From Mogibacterium sp. (GTDB lineage: Bacteria; Bacillota; Clostridia; Peptostreptococcales; Anaerovoracaceae), in contig JAEUGJ010000035.1 in NCBI GenBank assembly GCA_016775335.1, positions 1-64,000 on the forward strand: DNA of 64,000 nt, in the 5' to 3' direction. Below the pieces are notes generated by a model. It ran no database searches and was not told the origin of the DNA. It worked only from the letters and a program-made list of their open reading frames with translations. Below are positions 8,491 through 17,275 of this stretch, one piece after another (within the stretch, counting starts at the first letter, position 1; each line of letters begins with the position of its first letter). A program made the translations under genes and the position numbers.

Positions 8491-8545
8491 AAAACTTTGA
8501 ATCGGCGGACGCTTCGGTCCACCGATTCAAAGTTTTTTGTTTTTG
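8491..8545. terminator. Strong bidirectional terminator
   Basis: ACTTTGAATCGG-x-GGAC pairs with GTCC-x-CCGATTCAAAGT (17 positions, one mismatch) around a GCTTCG loop. It is flanked by A-run and T-run, so it can work in both directions. It marks the boundary between the HAD gene and the repeat array. Confidence 0.8.
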
Positions 8546-8600
8546 AAGGCCCGGCCGCCTTCCTCCCGGCCGCCCGGAATCTGCCCGGGTGACTTTCCCA

Positions 8601-9137
8601 GTTCGCGCTCGCTTCTCGTGAAAGCCAATGAACTCGGTTTCCGAGCGCGAACTTTAGCGACCCGGCCGCCTGGAATCTGCTCGGGTGACTTTCCCGGTTC
8701 GCGCTCGCCTCCCATGAAAGCCAATGAATTCGGTTTTCGAGCGCGAACTTTAGCGACCGGGCCGCCCGGAATCTGCCCGGGTGACTTCCCCGGTTCGCGC
8801 TCGCCTCTCGTGAAAGCCAATGAATTCGGTTTTCGAGCGCGAACTTAGGCAGCCGGCCGGCCCTTAATCTGCCGTGTGAGCCTCTCGGGTTCGCGCTTGC
8901 CTCCCGTGAAAGCCAATGAATTCGGTTTCCGAGCGCGAACTTAGGCAGCCGGCCGGTGCCCACTGACCCCGGCCTAAAGGGCGCCCGGGTTTGCGTACGC
9001 CTCCTCTGAAAGCCAATGAATTCGGTTTTCGTACGCAAACCAAAGCCGACCGGCGCCCATCGATCCCGGCCTGAGGGGCGCCCGGGTTTGCGTACGCCTC
9101 CCCTGAAAGCCAATGAATTCGGTTTTCGTACGCAAAC
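8601..9137. repeat. Array of six tandem palindromic repeats with covarying arms
   Basis: Six 52-nt hairpin units begin at 8601, 8697, 8793, 8889, 8989 and 9086. Each has 11-nt arms and a 30-nt loop sharing TGAAAGCCAATGAATTCGG (one T to C change in unit 1). Units 1-4 have arms GTTCGCGCTCG/CGAGCGCGAAC (unit 4 has one G-T type change). Units 5-6 have GTTTGCGTACG/CGTACGCAAAC, that is three substitutions on each side that keep perfect pairing. Linkers are 44-48 nt, GC-rich and themselves similar. Period is 96-100 nt. Both strands stay open for long stretches because the period is a multiple of three in units 1-4, but the paired changes argue for a nucleic-acid structure, not a protein. The whole gene-free stretch is 8454-9358. 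Confidence 0.85.
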
Positions 9138-9309
9138 CGAGCCGGGCCGGCCCCTTCCGCTCTCTGCCCGGCAGGCGCCCGGTTTACAAATGCCGCCTTT
9201 TGGTACTTTTTCCCGGGGAAAAAGTCCTTTTTGTCCGGAACGCAACATTGGCCACTTGTAATATGGTACAAAGGAAGAACCAACAGACGGCAAGAATCAA
9301 ATTGCTAGC

Positions 9310-9349
9310 ACATGCGGCAGCTCAACAAGACATGCGGCAGCCCAACAGG
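9310..9349 (+). repeat. 20-nt tandem duplication upstream of yraN
   Basis: Two adjacent 20-nt copies (9310-9329 and 9330-9349) starting ACATGCGGCAGC differ at two positions. The second copy runs into the AGGAGG ribosome binding site of yraN, so the duplication sits in its 5' leader. Confidence 0.7.
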
Positions 9350-9358
9350 AGGAGAAAA

Positions 9359-9691
9359 ATGATTGGCGGTAAAAAATTAGGAGATATTGGAGAACAGATG
9401 GCAGAAAGAGTGTATGCGGAAGATGGATTTCAGATTTTGGAAACCAATTTCCGATGCCGTTCCGGAGAAATTGACATTATTGCGGAAAAGGACTTTTGCT
9501 TTCATTTCGTTGAGGTAAAAACCCGGAGAGGGGATGATTTCGGATATCCTGCAGAGGCAGTGAATGAAATGAAGCAGCGCCGCATGCAGGCGGCGGCCCG
9601 ATACTACATGCATATGAACCGATTGGAGAACGTACGGGTTCAATTTGATGTGGTGGAAATCGAAGTGAATCAGATTGCAAATTGCATATAA
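9359..9691 (+). CDS. yraN: UPF0102/YraN family nuclease-like protein
   Basis: A 110-residue protein. ATG 9359 follows AGGAGGAG at 9347-9354; the frame is open upstream, but that part is repeat-derived. It contains the YraN pattern GDIGEQMAERVYAEDGFQIL, then NFRCRSGEIDIIAEKDFCFHFVEVKTR. The Glu, Asp and E-x-K set of a restriction-endonuclease-like fold is present. The cellular role is not established; the gene neighbours comM and dprA in many bacteria, as here, which suggests a DNA-processing link. The only oddity is the repeat-rich leader. Confidence 0.85.
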   Translation: MIGGKKLGDIGEQMAERVYAEDGFQILETNFRCRSGEIDIIAEKDFCFHFVEVKTRRGDDFGYPAEAVNEMKQRRMQAAARYYMHMNRLENVRVQFDVVEIEVNQIANCI

Positions 9692-9750
9692 TAGATAATT
9701 CAAGTAGAGCGCCCTGAATACTCATAGCACTCTAAATATTCAAATCACTC

Positions 9751-9899
9751 AAATCACTCAAGTCGCGCGGCGCGCCCGGATTGCAGTAGCGTTCAGATTG
9801 CGCAGGGCGCCCATACAGCGGAGCGCTCAAATCGCTCAAATCACTCAAATCGCGCGGAGCGTCCGAAATGCAGCAGCGCTCAAAGCACGCAGCGCGCTC
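9751..9899 (+). repeat. Degenerate direct repeat between yraN and comM
   Basis: Two copies of about 62 nt (from 9751 and from 9838, period about 87) share CAAATCACTCAA, CGCGCGG-GCG, ATGCAG-AGCG-TCA. Shorter CTCAAATC units surround them. The 238-nt yraN-comM gap is made almost wholly of this repeat. No promoter or gene is evident apart from the comM ribosome binding site at 9918-9923. Confidence 0.65.
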
Positions 9900-9929
9900 A
9901 AATCATTCAAATAAACAAAGGAGGATAAC

Positions 9930-11456
9930 ATGATAAGTGTAGTACATACAGCAGTTTGCGAGGGCATCGAAGGAATTCCGGTACAGGTGGAGACGGACAT
10001 CGGTCCGGGGCTTCCTCAGGTCAACATTGTGGGGCTGGCATCCACCACGGTGATGGAATCCCGGGAACGCATCAAGTCCGGCCTCCTGAACTCCGGTTTC
10101 GAGTATCCCCGGCGGCGGGTAACCGTGAATTTGATTCCGGCAGGCATCCGCAAGAACGGAAGTCATCTGGATCTGGCTATTGCTATGGGAATTTTGGGCG
10201 CCATGGGATACGCGGACGCCGATGCCCTTCGTCAAATTGGTTTTATTGGAGAGATATCCCTTCAGGGGGACGTGTGCCGCGTGGAAGGCGTGCTGCCCAT
10301 GATTCTCGGAATGGAAAAAGCAGGAATTCGGCGGGTCGTACTGCCGGCGGAGAATTTGGCGGAAGCGGAGCTGGCGCGGGAAGGAGGCGGCGCCGGGCCG
10401 GAGCTTTGGGCGGTTCGAAACCTTCAAGAATGCCTGGATGTGGTTCAGGGTAAAAAAATCCCGTCACAGGGCGAACGCGTCCGGCCGGCAATCCGGAAAA
10501 CGGAATATGCGGATTTCAGCGATATCAGCGGTCAGGAAAATGCCAAGCGGGCGGCCGTGATTGCGGTGGCCGGCCACCACGGCCTGCTGATGATGGGAAG
10601 TCCCGGATGCGGCAAAACCATGATTGCCCGGCGCATTCCCTCCATCCTCCCGTCGCTGACCCGGCAGCAGATTGTGGAAACCACCATGATTTATTCCATT
10701 GCGGGCAAGCTGGAGAAGGGACAGGAAATCATTTCGGCGCCGCCCTTCCGGCACCCCCACCATTCCATCGGCAAGGCCGGACTGCTGGGCGGTGGGAGCT
10801 ACCCGGTGCCGGGAGAAATCACCCTGGCCCACAACGGGGTGCTTTTCCTGGACGAAGTGGGCGAATTCAAAAGGGAAAACATCGAGGCCCTGCGCATTCC
10901 CCTAGAGGAAGGGGAAATCACCCATTTCCGTCATGGAAGGGCGTACCGGTTCCCCAGCGATTTTCGGTTGGTTATGGCGGCGAATCCCTGTCCCTGCGGG
11001 TACCTGGGAGATCCGCAGCGGGAGTGCCGGTGCTCGCCGGGGGAGATTGAGAATTACCGGAAAAAACTCAGCGGCCCCATGCTGGAACGCACGGATATGC
11101 TGATTCAGATGGAAAAGGTGCAATACGAGGAGCTGGAGCGAAAACCCGAGGAGAACCTTTCCTCCCGGGAAATGCGGAAAATGGTGCTGCAAGCGATTGA
11201 TTTTGCGGCGACGAGAGGTCAGACGAAGCCCAACGGGCTGCTGGAGGACCGGGAGGTGCAGCAGCTGGAGATTTCGGCGGAGGGCCGAAAAATCCTTCAA
11301 AGCGCCTACACCAACCTGAAGCTGTCGCCCCGCACCTGGATCAAGGTGCAGAAGGTGGCCCGCACCATCGCGGATGCAGAGCAGTCGGAATGCATTGACG
11401 GCGAGCATATTCTGGAAGCGCTGAGCTACCGGACGGCGCCGGATGATATTTATTGA
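9930..11456 (+). CDS. comM: YifB/ComM-type AAA+ Mg-chelatase-like ATPase
   Basis: A 508-residue protein. The N-terminal half (about 1-190) is the ComM-specific domain beginning with the short leader before VETDIGPGLPQVNIVGLA. The AAA+ core has Walker A GSPGCGKT at residues 223-230, Walker B GVLFLDEVGEF, and a Cys-rich loop NPCPCGYLGDPQRECRCSPG. The C-terminal part is the Mg-chelatase lid. In Gram-negatives ComM is a hexameric helicase that promotes branch migration in natural transformation. The dprA gene 12 nt downstream supports a DNA-integration role here. Length is normal for the family. Confidence 0.92.
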   Translation: MISVVHTAVCEGIEGIPVQVETDIGPGLPQVNIVGLASTTVMESRERIKSGLLNSGFEYPRRRVTVNLIPAGIRKNGSHLDLAIAMGILGAMGYADADALRQIGFIGEISLQGDVCRVEGVLPMILGMEKAGIRRVVLPAENLAEAELAREGGGAGPELWAVRNLQECLDVVQGKKIPSQGERVRPAIRKTEYADFSDISGQENAKRAAVIAVAGHHGLLMMGSPGCGKTMIARRIPSILPSLTRQQIVETTMIYSIAGKLEKGQEIISAPPFRHPHHSIGKAGLLGGGSYPVPGEITLAHNGVLFLDEVGEFKRENIEALRIPLEEGEITHFRHGRAYRFPSDFRLVMAANPCPCGYLGDPQRECRCSPGEIENYRKKLSGPMLERTDMLIQMEKVQYEELERKPEENLSSREMRKMVLQAIDFAATRGQTKPNGLLEDREVQQLEISAEGRKILQSAYTNLKLSPRTWIKVQKVARTIADAEQSECIDGEHILEALSYRTAPDDIY

Positions 11457-11468
11457 AGGAGGCGTACC

Positions 11469-12329
11469 ATGATAAAAAAAGATTTTGAAATCGACCGGGA
11501 TTCCCGACTGTATCCGGAACTTCTGCGGCAGATTCCGAATCCCCCGAAAAAACTTTTTTGCAGAGGAAACCCGGAGCTGCTGGATTGTCGGAAGGTGGCG
11601 GTGGTGGGATCCCGCCGCTATTCCCTGTACGGAAAGCAGACCGCGCTGATGATCGGAAAGTATTTCGGAAAGACGGAGCTGGCGGTGGTGTCTGGATTGG
11701 CCAGCGGCATCGACACCTTTGCCCACACCGGGGTGCTGGAAGCGGGAGGCAGTACCATCGCCGTGCTGGGCACCGGATTGGATCGGAATTACCCGGTGAA
11801 AAACAAACCCCTGCAGGAGGAAATCGCAGAAAAAGGGTTGATTATTTCCGAATACGAGAATGATTTTAGCGGGAACCAATACTCCTTCCCGGCGCGAAAC
11901 CGGATTATCAGCGGCCTCAGCGAAGGCGTTGTGGTGGTGGAAGCCGGTTCCTCCAGCGGATCCCTGATTACCGCTCAGTTCGCCGGCGAACAGGGACGGA
12001 CGGTGTATGCGGTGCCGGGAAACATCAACAGCCAGTTCAGCATCGGGACGAATCTGCTGATTCGGGACGGCGCGGTGCCCTTGGTGGTGGTGAAGGATGT
12101 GCTTTTGGATATGGGCCTGGAGCTGCCGGAAGAGAACGAAAAGAAAATTGCATTAGGCGGCGACGAGATGGCGATATTGGAAATCGTGAAGCGGAATAAT
12201 GGAATTCATGTGAACGAAATTGCACATATAATGAACAAAAACATTGGAAAAATCAGTGCTATAATAACCGTGCTTGAAATTAAAGGCATAGTCATCAGCC
12301 ACGGAGGAAAAATACACCTTGCAAATTAG
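11469..12329 (+). CDS. dprA: DNA-processing protein DprA (Smf)
   Basis: A 286-residue protein that loads RecA onto incoming single-stranded DNA. The Rossmann-like core shows VAVVGSRRYSLYGKQT, VVSGLASGIDTFAHTGVLE, a GTGLDRNYP segment, and FPARNRIISGLS with VVEAGSSSGSLITAQFA. A C-terminal winged-helix domain of about 60 residues follows. The N-terminal SAM-like domain found in some DprA proteins is short or absent. The gene sits 12 nt after comM with its own AAGGAGG, and topA follows. Natural competence cannot be concluded because dprA is widely conserved. Confidence 0.93.
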   Translation: MIKKDFEIDRDSRLYPELLRQIPNPPKKLFCRGNPELLDCRKVAVVGSRRYSLYGKQTALMIGKYFGKTELAVVSGLASGIDTFAHTGVLEAGGSTIAVLGTGLDRNYPVKNKPLQEEIAEKGLIISEYENDFSGNQYSFPARNRIISGLSEGVVVVEAGSSSGSLITAQFAGEQGRTVYAVPGNINSQFSIGTNLLIRDGAVPLVVVKDVLLDMGLELPEENEKKIALGGDEMAILEIVKRNNGIHVNEIAHIMNKNIGKISAIITVLEIKGIVISHGGKIHLAN

Positions 12330-12334
12330 CCTTC

Positions 12335-12364
12335 TTGGGGGTATGCTATAAACTGTTGTAAAAT
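12335..12364 (+). promoter_or_regulatory. Possible topA promoter
   Basis: TTGGGG (12335-12340), an 18-base spacer and TAAAAT (12359-12364) lie just before the ribosome binding site of topA. The -35 match is weak. Confidence 0.35.
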
Positions 12365-12383
12365 ATTTTTGAGGAGATAGTGA

Positions 12384-14489
12384 ATGGCAACAGCTGCAAA
12401 GAAGAAAACAACCAAAAAGACAACAAAGAAAACAACCAAACCCAGAGCTCGAACGCTGCTGGTGGTGGAGTCTCCATCCAAGGCGAAGATTATCGGAAAG
12501 TATCTGGGATCCAGTTATAAAGTCATCGCGTCCGTGGGCCACGTTCGGGATCTGCCGAAGAGCCGGCTGGCGGTGGATGTGGACAACCATTTCGAGCCGG
12601 AGTACATCAACATCCGGGGCAAGGGCCCGACCATTCGGGAGCTGAAGAAGGAAGCCGCAAGTGCGAAGCGCGTCCTTCTGGCAACGGACCCGGACCGGGA
12701 AGGGGAGGCCATATCCTGGCATATCGCCCATCTTCTCGGTATGGATCCAACCTCGGAATGCAGAATTGAATTTAATGAAATCAACAAGGATGCGGTAAAA
12801 GAAGCTCTGAAACATCCGAGAGCCATCAACATGGGATTGGTGGATGCCCAGCAGGCCCGGCGAGTGCTGGATCGTCTGGTGGGCTATCAAATCAGCCCGC
12901 TGCTCTGGAAAAAGGTGCGCAGGGGTCTTTCCGCCGGCCGAGTGCAGTCGGCGGCCCTGAAGATTATCTGCGACCGGGAAACGGAGATTCTGAACTTCAT
13001 CCCGGAAGAGTATTGGAACATCTTCGCAGATTTTGGCGGAGGCTTCAAGGCACAGGTGGCAAAGCGCAGCGGAAAGAAGATCCATATTCCGGACGGCGAA
13101 GCCGCCGCAAAGGTGAAGATTGAACTGCAGGAGAACCCGTACAATGTGGAGAAGGTGACCCGGAAGGACAAGAAGACCAACCCGTATCCTCCTTTTACCA
13201 CCAGTACGTTACAGCAGGATGCATCCATTAAATTGAACTTCCCGACTCGCCGCACCATGCAGGTGGCACAGCAGCTCTATGAGGGCGTGGACATCAAAGG
13301 CATGGGCTCCCGAGGTCTGGTCACCTACATCCGTACCGACTCCGTTCGTGTGGCGGACGGTGCAAGAAGCCAGGCCCACGAGTTCATCGAAGCCAATATG
13401 GGAAAAGAATATATCGGTTCCGGAAAGTTCACCAATAAGAAAAACAAGGACATTCAGGATGCCCACGAGGCCATTCGTCCATCCGATGTGACGCTGGATC
13501 CGGAAACGCTGAAGGAATCCCTGACGCCGGAGCAGTACAAGCTGTATCGGCTGATCTGGCAGCGGTTCGTGGCATCCCAGATGGCACCGGCGGTAAGCGA
13601 TACCGTTTCGGTGGCAATCAAAAACGGCAAGTACGAGCTGAAGGCCAGCGGTTCCACGCCGAAATTCGACGGATGGAAGAAAATCTATCCGGCATCCTCT
13701 AGCGAGAATGGCATGAACATTCCGGCGCTGGAAGAAGGCGAAGAGCTGCAGGCGCAGGACGTGATTACGGAACAGAAATTCACCACGCCGCCGCCGCGGT
13801 TCACGGAAGCCAGCCTGGTAAAAACCCTGGAAGAGCTGAACATCGGCCGGCCGAGTACGTACGCCACCATCATCACCACCCTGGGGACCCGGCGGTACAT
13901 CAAGAAGGAGAAGAAATCCCTGATGCCGACCCAGCTGGGTTTTGATGTCACAAAAATTCTGTCGGAATACTTCTCCGATATCGTGGACGCTCAGTTCACC
14001 GCCCAGATGGAAGACAACCTGGACTCCGTGGAGCTCCGGAAGCTTCCGTGGAAAAACACCATCGATGGGTTCTACGGCAATTTCCGAAAGGAATTGGACC
14101 GGGCCGATGCGGAGGTGGAGCGAATCGAGCAGGAAGTGGTGCTCAGCGATGAGGTCTGCGAACTCTGCGGAAGACCGATGGCGATTAAGGAAGGCCGGTT
14201 CGGTCAGTTCTTGGCGTGCACCGGTTATCCGGAATGCACCAACACCAAAGCCATCGTGATTCCAACCGGTGTGAAATGTCCGAAATGCGGAAAGGAAATC
14301 GTGCAGAAGCGTTCCCGGAAGGGTCGGATTTTCTACGGCTGCAGCGGTTATCCGGATTGCGACGTGGTATTCTGGAACAAGCCGATCGACCGGACCTGCC
14401 CGAAGTGCGGCTCCCTGCTGATGGAAAACACCACGAAAAAGTATCGGTACAAGTGTTCCAACAGCGAATGCGACTACAGAGAAGAATAG
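12384..14489 (+). CDS. topA: DNA topoisomerase I
   Basis: A 701-residue type IA topoisomerase that relaxes negative supercoils. The Toprim domain carries LLVVESPSKAKIIGKYL (residues 25-41) and ATDPDREGEAISWHI. The active-site tyrosine is Y315 in GLVTYIRTDSVRVA. Three C-terminal zinc fingers follow: CELC...CTGYPEC, CPKC...CSGYPDC and CPKC...CSNSEC. The N terminus has a Lys/Thr-rich extension of about 20 residues (KKKTTKKTTKKTTK) before the catalytic core, which may help DNA binding. The ribosome binding site is GAGGAG. It heads the topA-hslV-hslU-yigZ run. Confidence 0.96.
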   Translation: MATAAKKKTTKKTTKKTTKPRARTLLVVESPSKAKIIGKYLGSSYKVIASVGHVRDLPKSRLAVDVDNHFEPEYINIRGKGPTIRELKKEAASAKRVLLATDPDREGEAISWHIAHLLGMDPTSECRIEFNEINKDAVKEALKHPRAINMGLVDAQQARRVLDRLVGYQISPLLWKKVRRGLSAGRVQSAALKIICDRETEILNFIPEEYWNIFADFGGGFKAQVAKRSGKKIHIPDGEAAAKVKIELQENPYNVEKVTRKDKKTNPYPPFTTSTLQQDASIKLNFPTRRTMQVAQQLYEGVDIKGMGSRGLVTYIRTDSVRVADGARSQAHEFIEANMGKEYIGSGKFTNKKNKDIQDAHEAIRPSDVTLDPETLKESLTPEQYKLYRLIWQRFVASQMAPAVSDTVSVAIKNGKYELKASGSTPKFDGWKKIYPASSSENGMNIPALEEGEELQAQDVITEQKFTTPPPRFTEASLVKTLEELNIGRPSTYATIITTLGTRRYIKKEKKSLMPTQLGFDVTKILSEYFSDIVDAQFTAQMEDNLDSVELRKLPWKNTIDGFYGNFRKELDRADAEVERIEQEVVLSDEVCELCGRPMAIKEGRFGQFLACTGYPECTNTKAIVIPTGVKCPKCGKEIVQKRSRKGRIFYGCSGYPDCDVVFWNKPIDRTCPKCGSLLMENTTKKYRYKCSNSECDYREE

Positions 14490-14516
14490 TTTTAGGGGTA
14501 TAGAAAGGATATAACA

Positions 14517-15062
14517 ATGGGTAAAATCGAATTTCATGCCACCACCATTTGCGCGGTGCGTCGTCCCAACGGAGACATTTGCATCGGCGGAGACGGACAG
14601 GTGACCATGGGTGAAACCACCATCATGAAGAACAACGCCAAGAAGGTAAAAAAAATATACGGCGACCGCGTACTCACCGGTTTTGCCGGTTCTGTGGCGG
14701 ATGCTTTTTCCCTTACGGATAAGTTCGAAAAAAAGCTGGAAGAACACAGCGGAAACCTGAAGCGGGCCGCAGTGGATCTGGCGCAGATTTGGCGTTCCGA
14801 TAAAGGAGCTCGCAGCCTGGAAGCGCTGATGATCGTAATGGACCGAGACGATTTGCTGGTCATCTCCGGAAACGGTGAAGTAATCGTTCCGGATATGGAT
14901 GTGGTTGCCATCGGATCCGGCGGAAATTTTGCGTACTCTGCCGCACGGGCTCTGTACGACAATACGGAACTGGATGCGGAATCCATCGTGCGGAAATCCC
15001 TGGAAATCGCGTCCTCCATTTGCGTATATACCAATGACCACATTTCCGTGGAGAAACTGTAA
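14517..15062 (+). CDS. hslV: ATP-dependent protease subunit HslV
   Basis: A 181-residue proteasome-like peptidase subunit that assembles with HslU. The sequence begins MGKIEFHATTICAVRRPNGD. By comparison with HslV, cleavage before Thr9 would expose the N-terminal nucleophile, so residues 1-8 act as a short propeptide. GDGQVTMG and the GSGGNFAYSAARAL segment are typical. It lies 27 nt after topA and 18 nt before the hslU ATG, the same order as the Bacillus topA-codV-clpQ-clpY block but without the recombinase gene between. Confidence 0.95.
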   Translation: MGKIEFHATTICAVRRPNGDICIGGDGQVTMGETTIMKNNAKKVKKIYGDRVLTGFAGSVADAFSLTDKFEKKLEEHSGNLKRAAVDLAQIWRSDKGARSLEALMIVMDRDDLLVISGNGEVIVPDMDVVAIGSGGNFAYSAARALYDNTELDAESIVRKSLEIASSICVYTNDHISVEKL

Positions 15063-15080
15063 GGAGGCGTGCCCGGTACT

Positions 15081-16508
15081 ATGAATATCAAGAATATGAC
15101 ACCGAAAGAAATTGTAGCGGAACTGGACAAATACATCATCGGACAGGATGAGGCCAAGAAGTCTGTTGCCATTGCGCTGCGGAACCGGTACCGCCGGAAC
15201 CAGCTCAGCGATGAGATGCGGGAAGAGATTACGCCGAAGAACATCTTGATGATGGGACCGACCGGTGTGGGTAAGACGGAAATCGCCAGACGGTTAGCGC
15301 GGATTATGGAAGCTCCTTTTATTAAAGTGGAAGCGACCAAGTACACCGAAGTGGGCTATGTGGGTCGCGACGTGGAATCCATGATTCGGGATCTGGTGGA
15401 AGCCTCTGTTCGCATCACGAAGCAGAAGCACATCGACGAGAAATACGATATCGCGGACCAGCGTGCAGAGGATTTGATTCTGGAGGCCCTGGTTCCCGAT
15501 GCAAAGAAAAAGAAGAAGTCCGGAGAGAGCAGCAATCCCTTCGATTTCATCCTCAACAGCGGCGGATATACCAGCCAGAAAGAGGAATATGAGAACAAGC
15601 AGAATGCGGAGAACGCCAAGCCGGCAGATGACATTGCCATGGCGAGGGAGCAAGTTCGCCGTGAGCTGAGAGACGGAAAGCTGGAGAACGAGCTGGTGGA
15701 AATCGACGTGGAAGTGACGCCGAACACCAACCAGCTGGATATGCAGAACGAGGGCATGGGCATCGCCATCGGAAATATTTTCGGGGATATGATGCCGAAG
15801 AAGACCAAGCACAAGAAGATGCCGGTAAAGGAAGCCAGAAAGATTCTGCGAGAGCAGGAGGCCCAGAGCATGCTGGATATGGATCAGGTAGTGGACGAGG
15901 CGCTGATGAATGCGGAGCAGAACGGTATCGTATTTATCGATGAGATCGACAAAATCGCCTCCGGAAGCTCCGTGACCAGCAGCGGTGAAGTATCCCGAGA
16001 AGGCGTACAGCGGGATATTCTGCCAATCGTGGAGGGTAGCGTGGTGAATACAAAGCACGGTCCGGTAAAGACGGATCACATGCTGTTCATCGGTGCGGGT
16101 GCGTTCCACGTATCCAAGCCGTCGGATCTGATTCCGGAGCTGCAGGGCCGCTTCCCGATTAAAGTGGAGCTGAAGAACCTGGACAAGGAAGCCTTCAAGC
16201 AGATTCTTACGGTGCCGGAAAACGCCGTGATCAAGCAGCAGAAGGCCCTCCTGGAGACCGAAGGGGTTCAGGTGGATTTCACCGATGATGCCATCGACGA
16301 AATCGCCGGAATGGCCTTCCTGATGAACGAGGAGACGGAGAACATCGGTGCCAGAAGACTGTACACCATCATGGAGACCCTTCTGGAGGACGTATCCTAC
16401 GAACTTCCGAATCCGGACATCACCCACGTCCTGGTAGACCGGGAAATGGTACAGGAAAAGTTCAAAGAAAAAATCCGAGAAGTGGATGTAGATAAGTATA
16501 TTTTGTAA
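15081..16508 (+). CDS. hslU: HslU ATPase subunit of the HslUV protease
   Basis: A 475-residue AAA+ unfoldase. ATG 15081 is chosen because AAGGAGG (15061-15067) lies 13 bases upstream; a GTG at 15069 directly abuts it. It begins with the family signature MTPKEIVAELDKYIIGQDEAKKSVA. Walker A is GPTGVGKTEIARRLA and Walker B is GIVFIDEIDKIA. The intermediate domain (about residues 110-240) is long and Lys/Glu/Asn-rich, making the protein somewhat longer than the E. coli enzyme. It ends with the HslU C-terminal peptide EVDVDKYIL, which docks into HslV. Confidence 0.95.
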   Translation: MNIKNMTPKEIVAELDKYIIGQDEAKKSVAIALRNRYRRNQLSDEMREEITPKNILMMGPTGVGKTEIARRLARIMEAPFIKVEATKYTEVGYVGRDVESMIRDLVEASVRITKQKHIDEKYDIADQRAEDLILEALVPDAKKKKKSGESSNPFDFILNSGGYTSQKEEYENKQNAENAKPADDIAMAREQVRRELRDGKLENELVEIDVEVTPNTNQLDMQNEGMGIAIGNIFGDMMPKKTKHKKMPVKEARKILREQEAQSMLDMDQVVDEALMNAEQNGIVFIDEIDKIASGSSVTSSGEVSREGVQRDILPIVEGSVVNTKHGPVKTDHMLFIGAGAFHVSKPSDLIPELQGRFPIKVELKNLDKEAFKQILTVPENAVIKQQKALLETEGVQVDFTDDAIDEIAGMAFLMNEETENIGARRLYTIMETLLEDVSYELPNPDITHVLVDREMVQEKFKEKIREVDVDKYIL

Positions 16509-16510
16509 TT

Positions 16511-17149
16511 ATGAGCTATAAAACCGTTTACAAAGAAGCAGAAGCGGAACAGGTAATCCAGCGTTCCCGCTTTATTACGCATGTGTCTCCCGTAGATTCC
16601 TACGAGGAGGCGCAGGCGTATGTTGCCATGATAAAAGAAGAATACAAGGATGCCACTCACAACGTCCCTGCCGTGGTAATCGGGGAAAAACAGGAGCTGC
16701 AGTGGATGAGCGACGACGGGGAGCCTCAGGGCACCTCAGGTTCGCCTATTCTTCGCATGCTGGTGGAAGAAGGCCTGACCAACCTGGTGGTTGTGGTGAC
16801 CCGATATTTCGGCGGCGTAAAGCTGGGAACCGGCGGTCTGGTCCGGGCGTATTCCGGATCCGCCAAGCTGGGACTGGAGGCCGCCGGCATCTGTACCGTA
16901 ACCGACGGATACGTAATGGAGTATCTGTTGGATTATTCCCATCTGGCAAAAATAAATAACGCGGAGCAGCAGGGGAACTTCCATATTATCCATACGGAAT
17001 ATATGGATAAAGTGAAGGTCACCGTAGGGTGCAAAACCGAGGCGGAAGGCCTGGTAATAAAGACTTTCAACGATATCACTTCGGGTACCTGCGAGCTGCT
17101 TTCGAAAAAAAGTGAAAAAATTTCCGAAAAAGTCGTTGACAGCAATTAG
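16511..17149 (+). CDS. yigZ: YigZ/IMPACT family protein
   Basis: A 212-residue protein of the UPF0029/IMPACT family. It contains the diagnostic AYSGSAKLGLEAAGI preceded by VVVTRYFGGVKLGTGGLVR, and an N-terminal segment RSRFITHVSPV with the THNVPAVVIG loop. The C-terminal DUF1949-like alpha-beta domain is present. The molecular role is uncertain; the eukaryotic relative IMPACT modulates GCN1/GCN2. It starts three bases after hslU stops, so it is probably cotranscribed, and the tRNA promoter P1 overlaps its 3' end. Confidence 0.88.
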   Translation: MSYKTVYKEAEAEQVIQRSRFITHVSPVDSYEEAQAYVAMIKEEYKDATHNVPAVVIGEKQELQWMSDDGEPQGTSGSPILRMLVEEGLTNLVVVVTRYFGGVKLGTGGLVRAYSGSAKLGLEAAGICTVTDGYVMEYLLDYSHLAKINNAEQQGNFHIIHTEYMDKVKVTVGCKTEAEGLVIKTFNDITSGTCELLSKKSEKISEKVVDSN

Positions 17150-17164
17150 ATGCTGTGGTAATAT
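17136..17164 (+). promoter_or_regulatory. tRNA operon promoter P1
   Basis: Perfect -35 TTGACA (17136-17141), 17-base spacer, and -10 TAATAT (17159-17164). It overlaps the last codons of yigZ. Confidence 0.75.
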
Positions 17165-17227
17165 ATTGCTTGTCGTCAGGAACGTAAAGAAAACGAAAAA
17201 CTTTTCAAAAGTTTCTGAAAAAAAGAG

Positions 17228-17256
17228 TTGCACTCAGCAAGAAAGTTTGCTATAAT
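17228..17256 (+). promoter_or_regulatory. tRNA operon promoter P2
   Basis: TTGCAC (17228-17233), 17-base spacer, and perfect TATAAT (17251-17256). It lies 20 bases before tRNA-Val. Two stacked strong promoters fit a stable-RNA operon. Confidence 0.8.
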
Positions 17257-17275
17257 GAGTGACAGACTGATGTAT

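Noticed and set aside
8601..9137. CRISPR array
   Set aside because: Repeats are palindromes longer than the linkers would allow, linkers are similar to each other, and no cas genes are present.
8463..9293. A 276-codon open frame on the - strand across the palindrome array, with a repeated FALENRIHWLSREASAN peptide
   Set aside because: Both strands are open because four units have a 96-nt period. The frame crosses a strong terminator, has no ribosome binding site, and the paired arm changes point to nucleic-acid structure.
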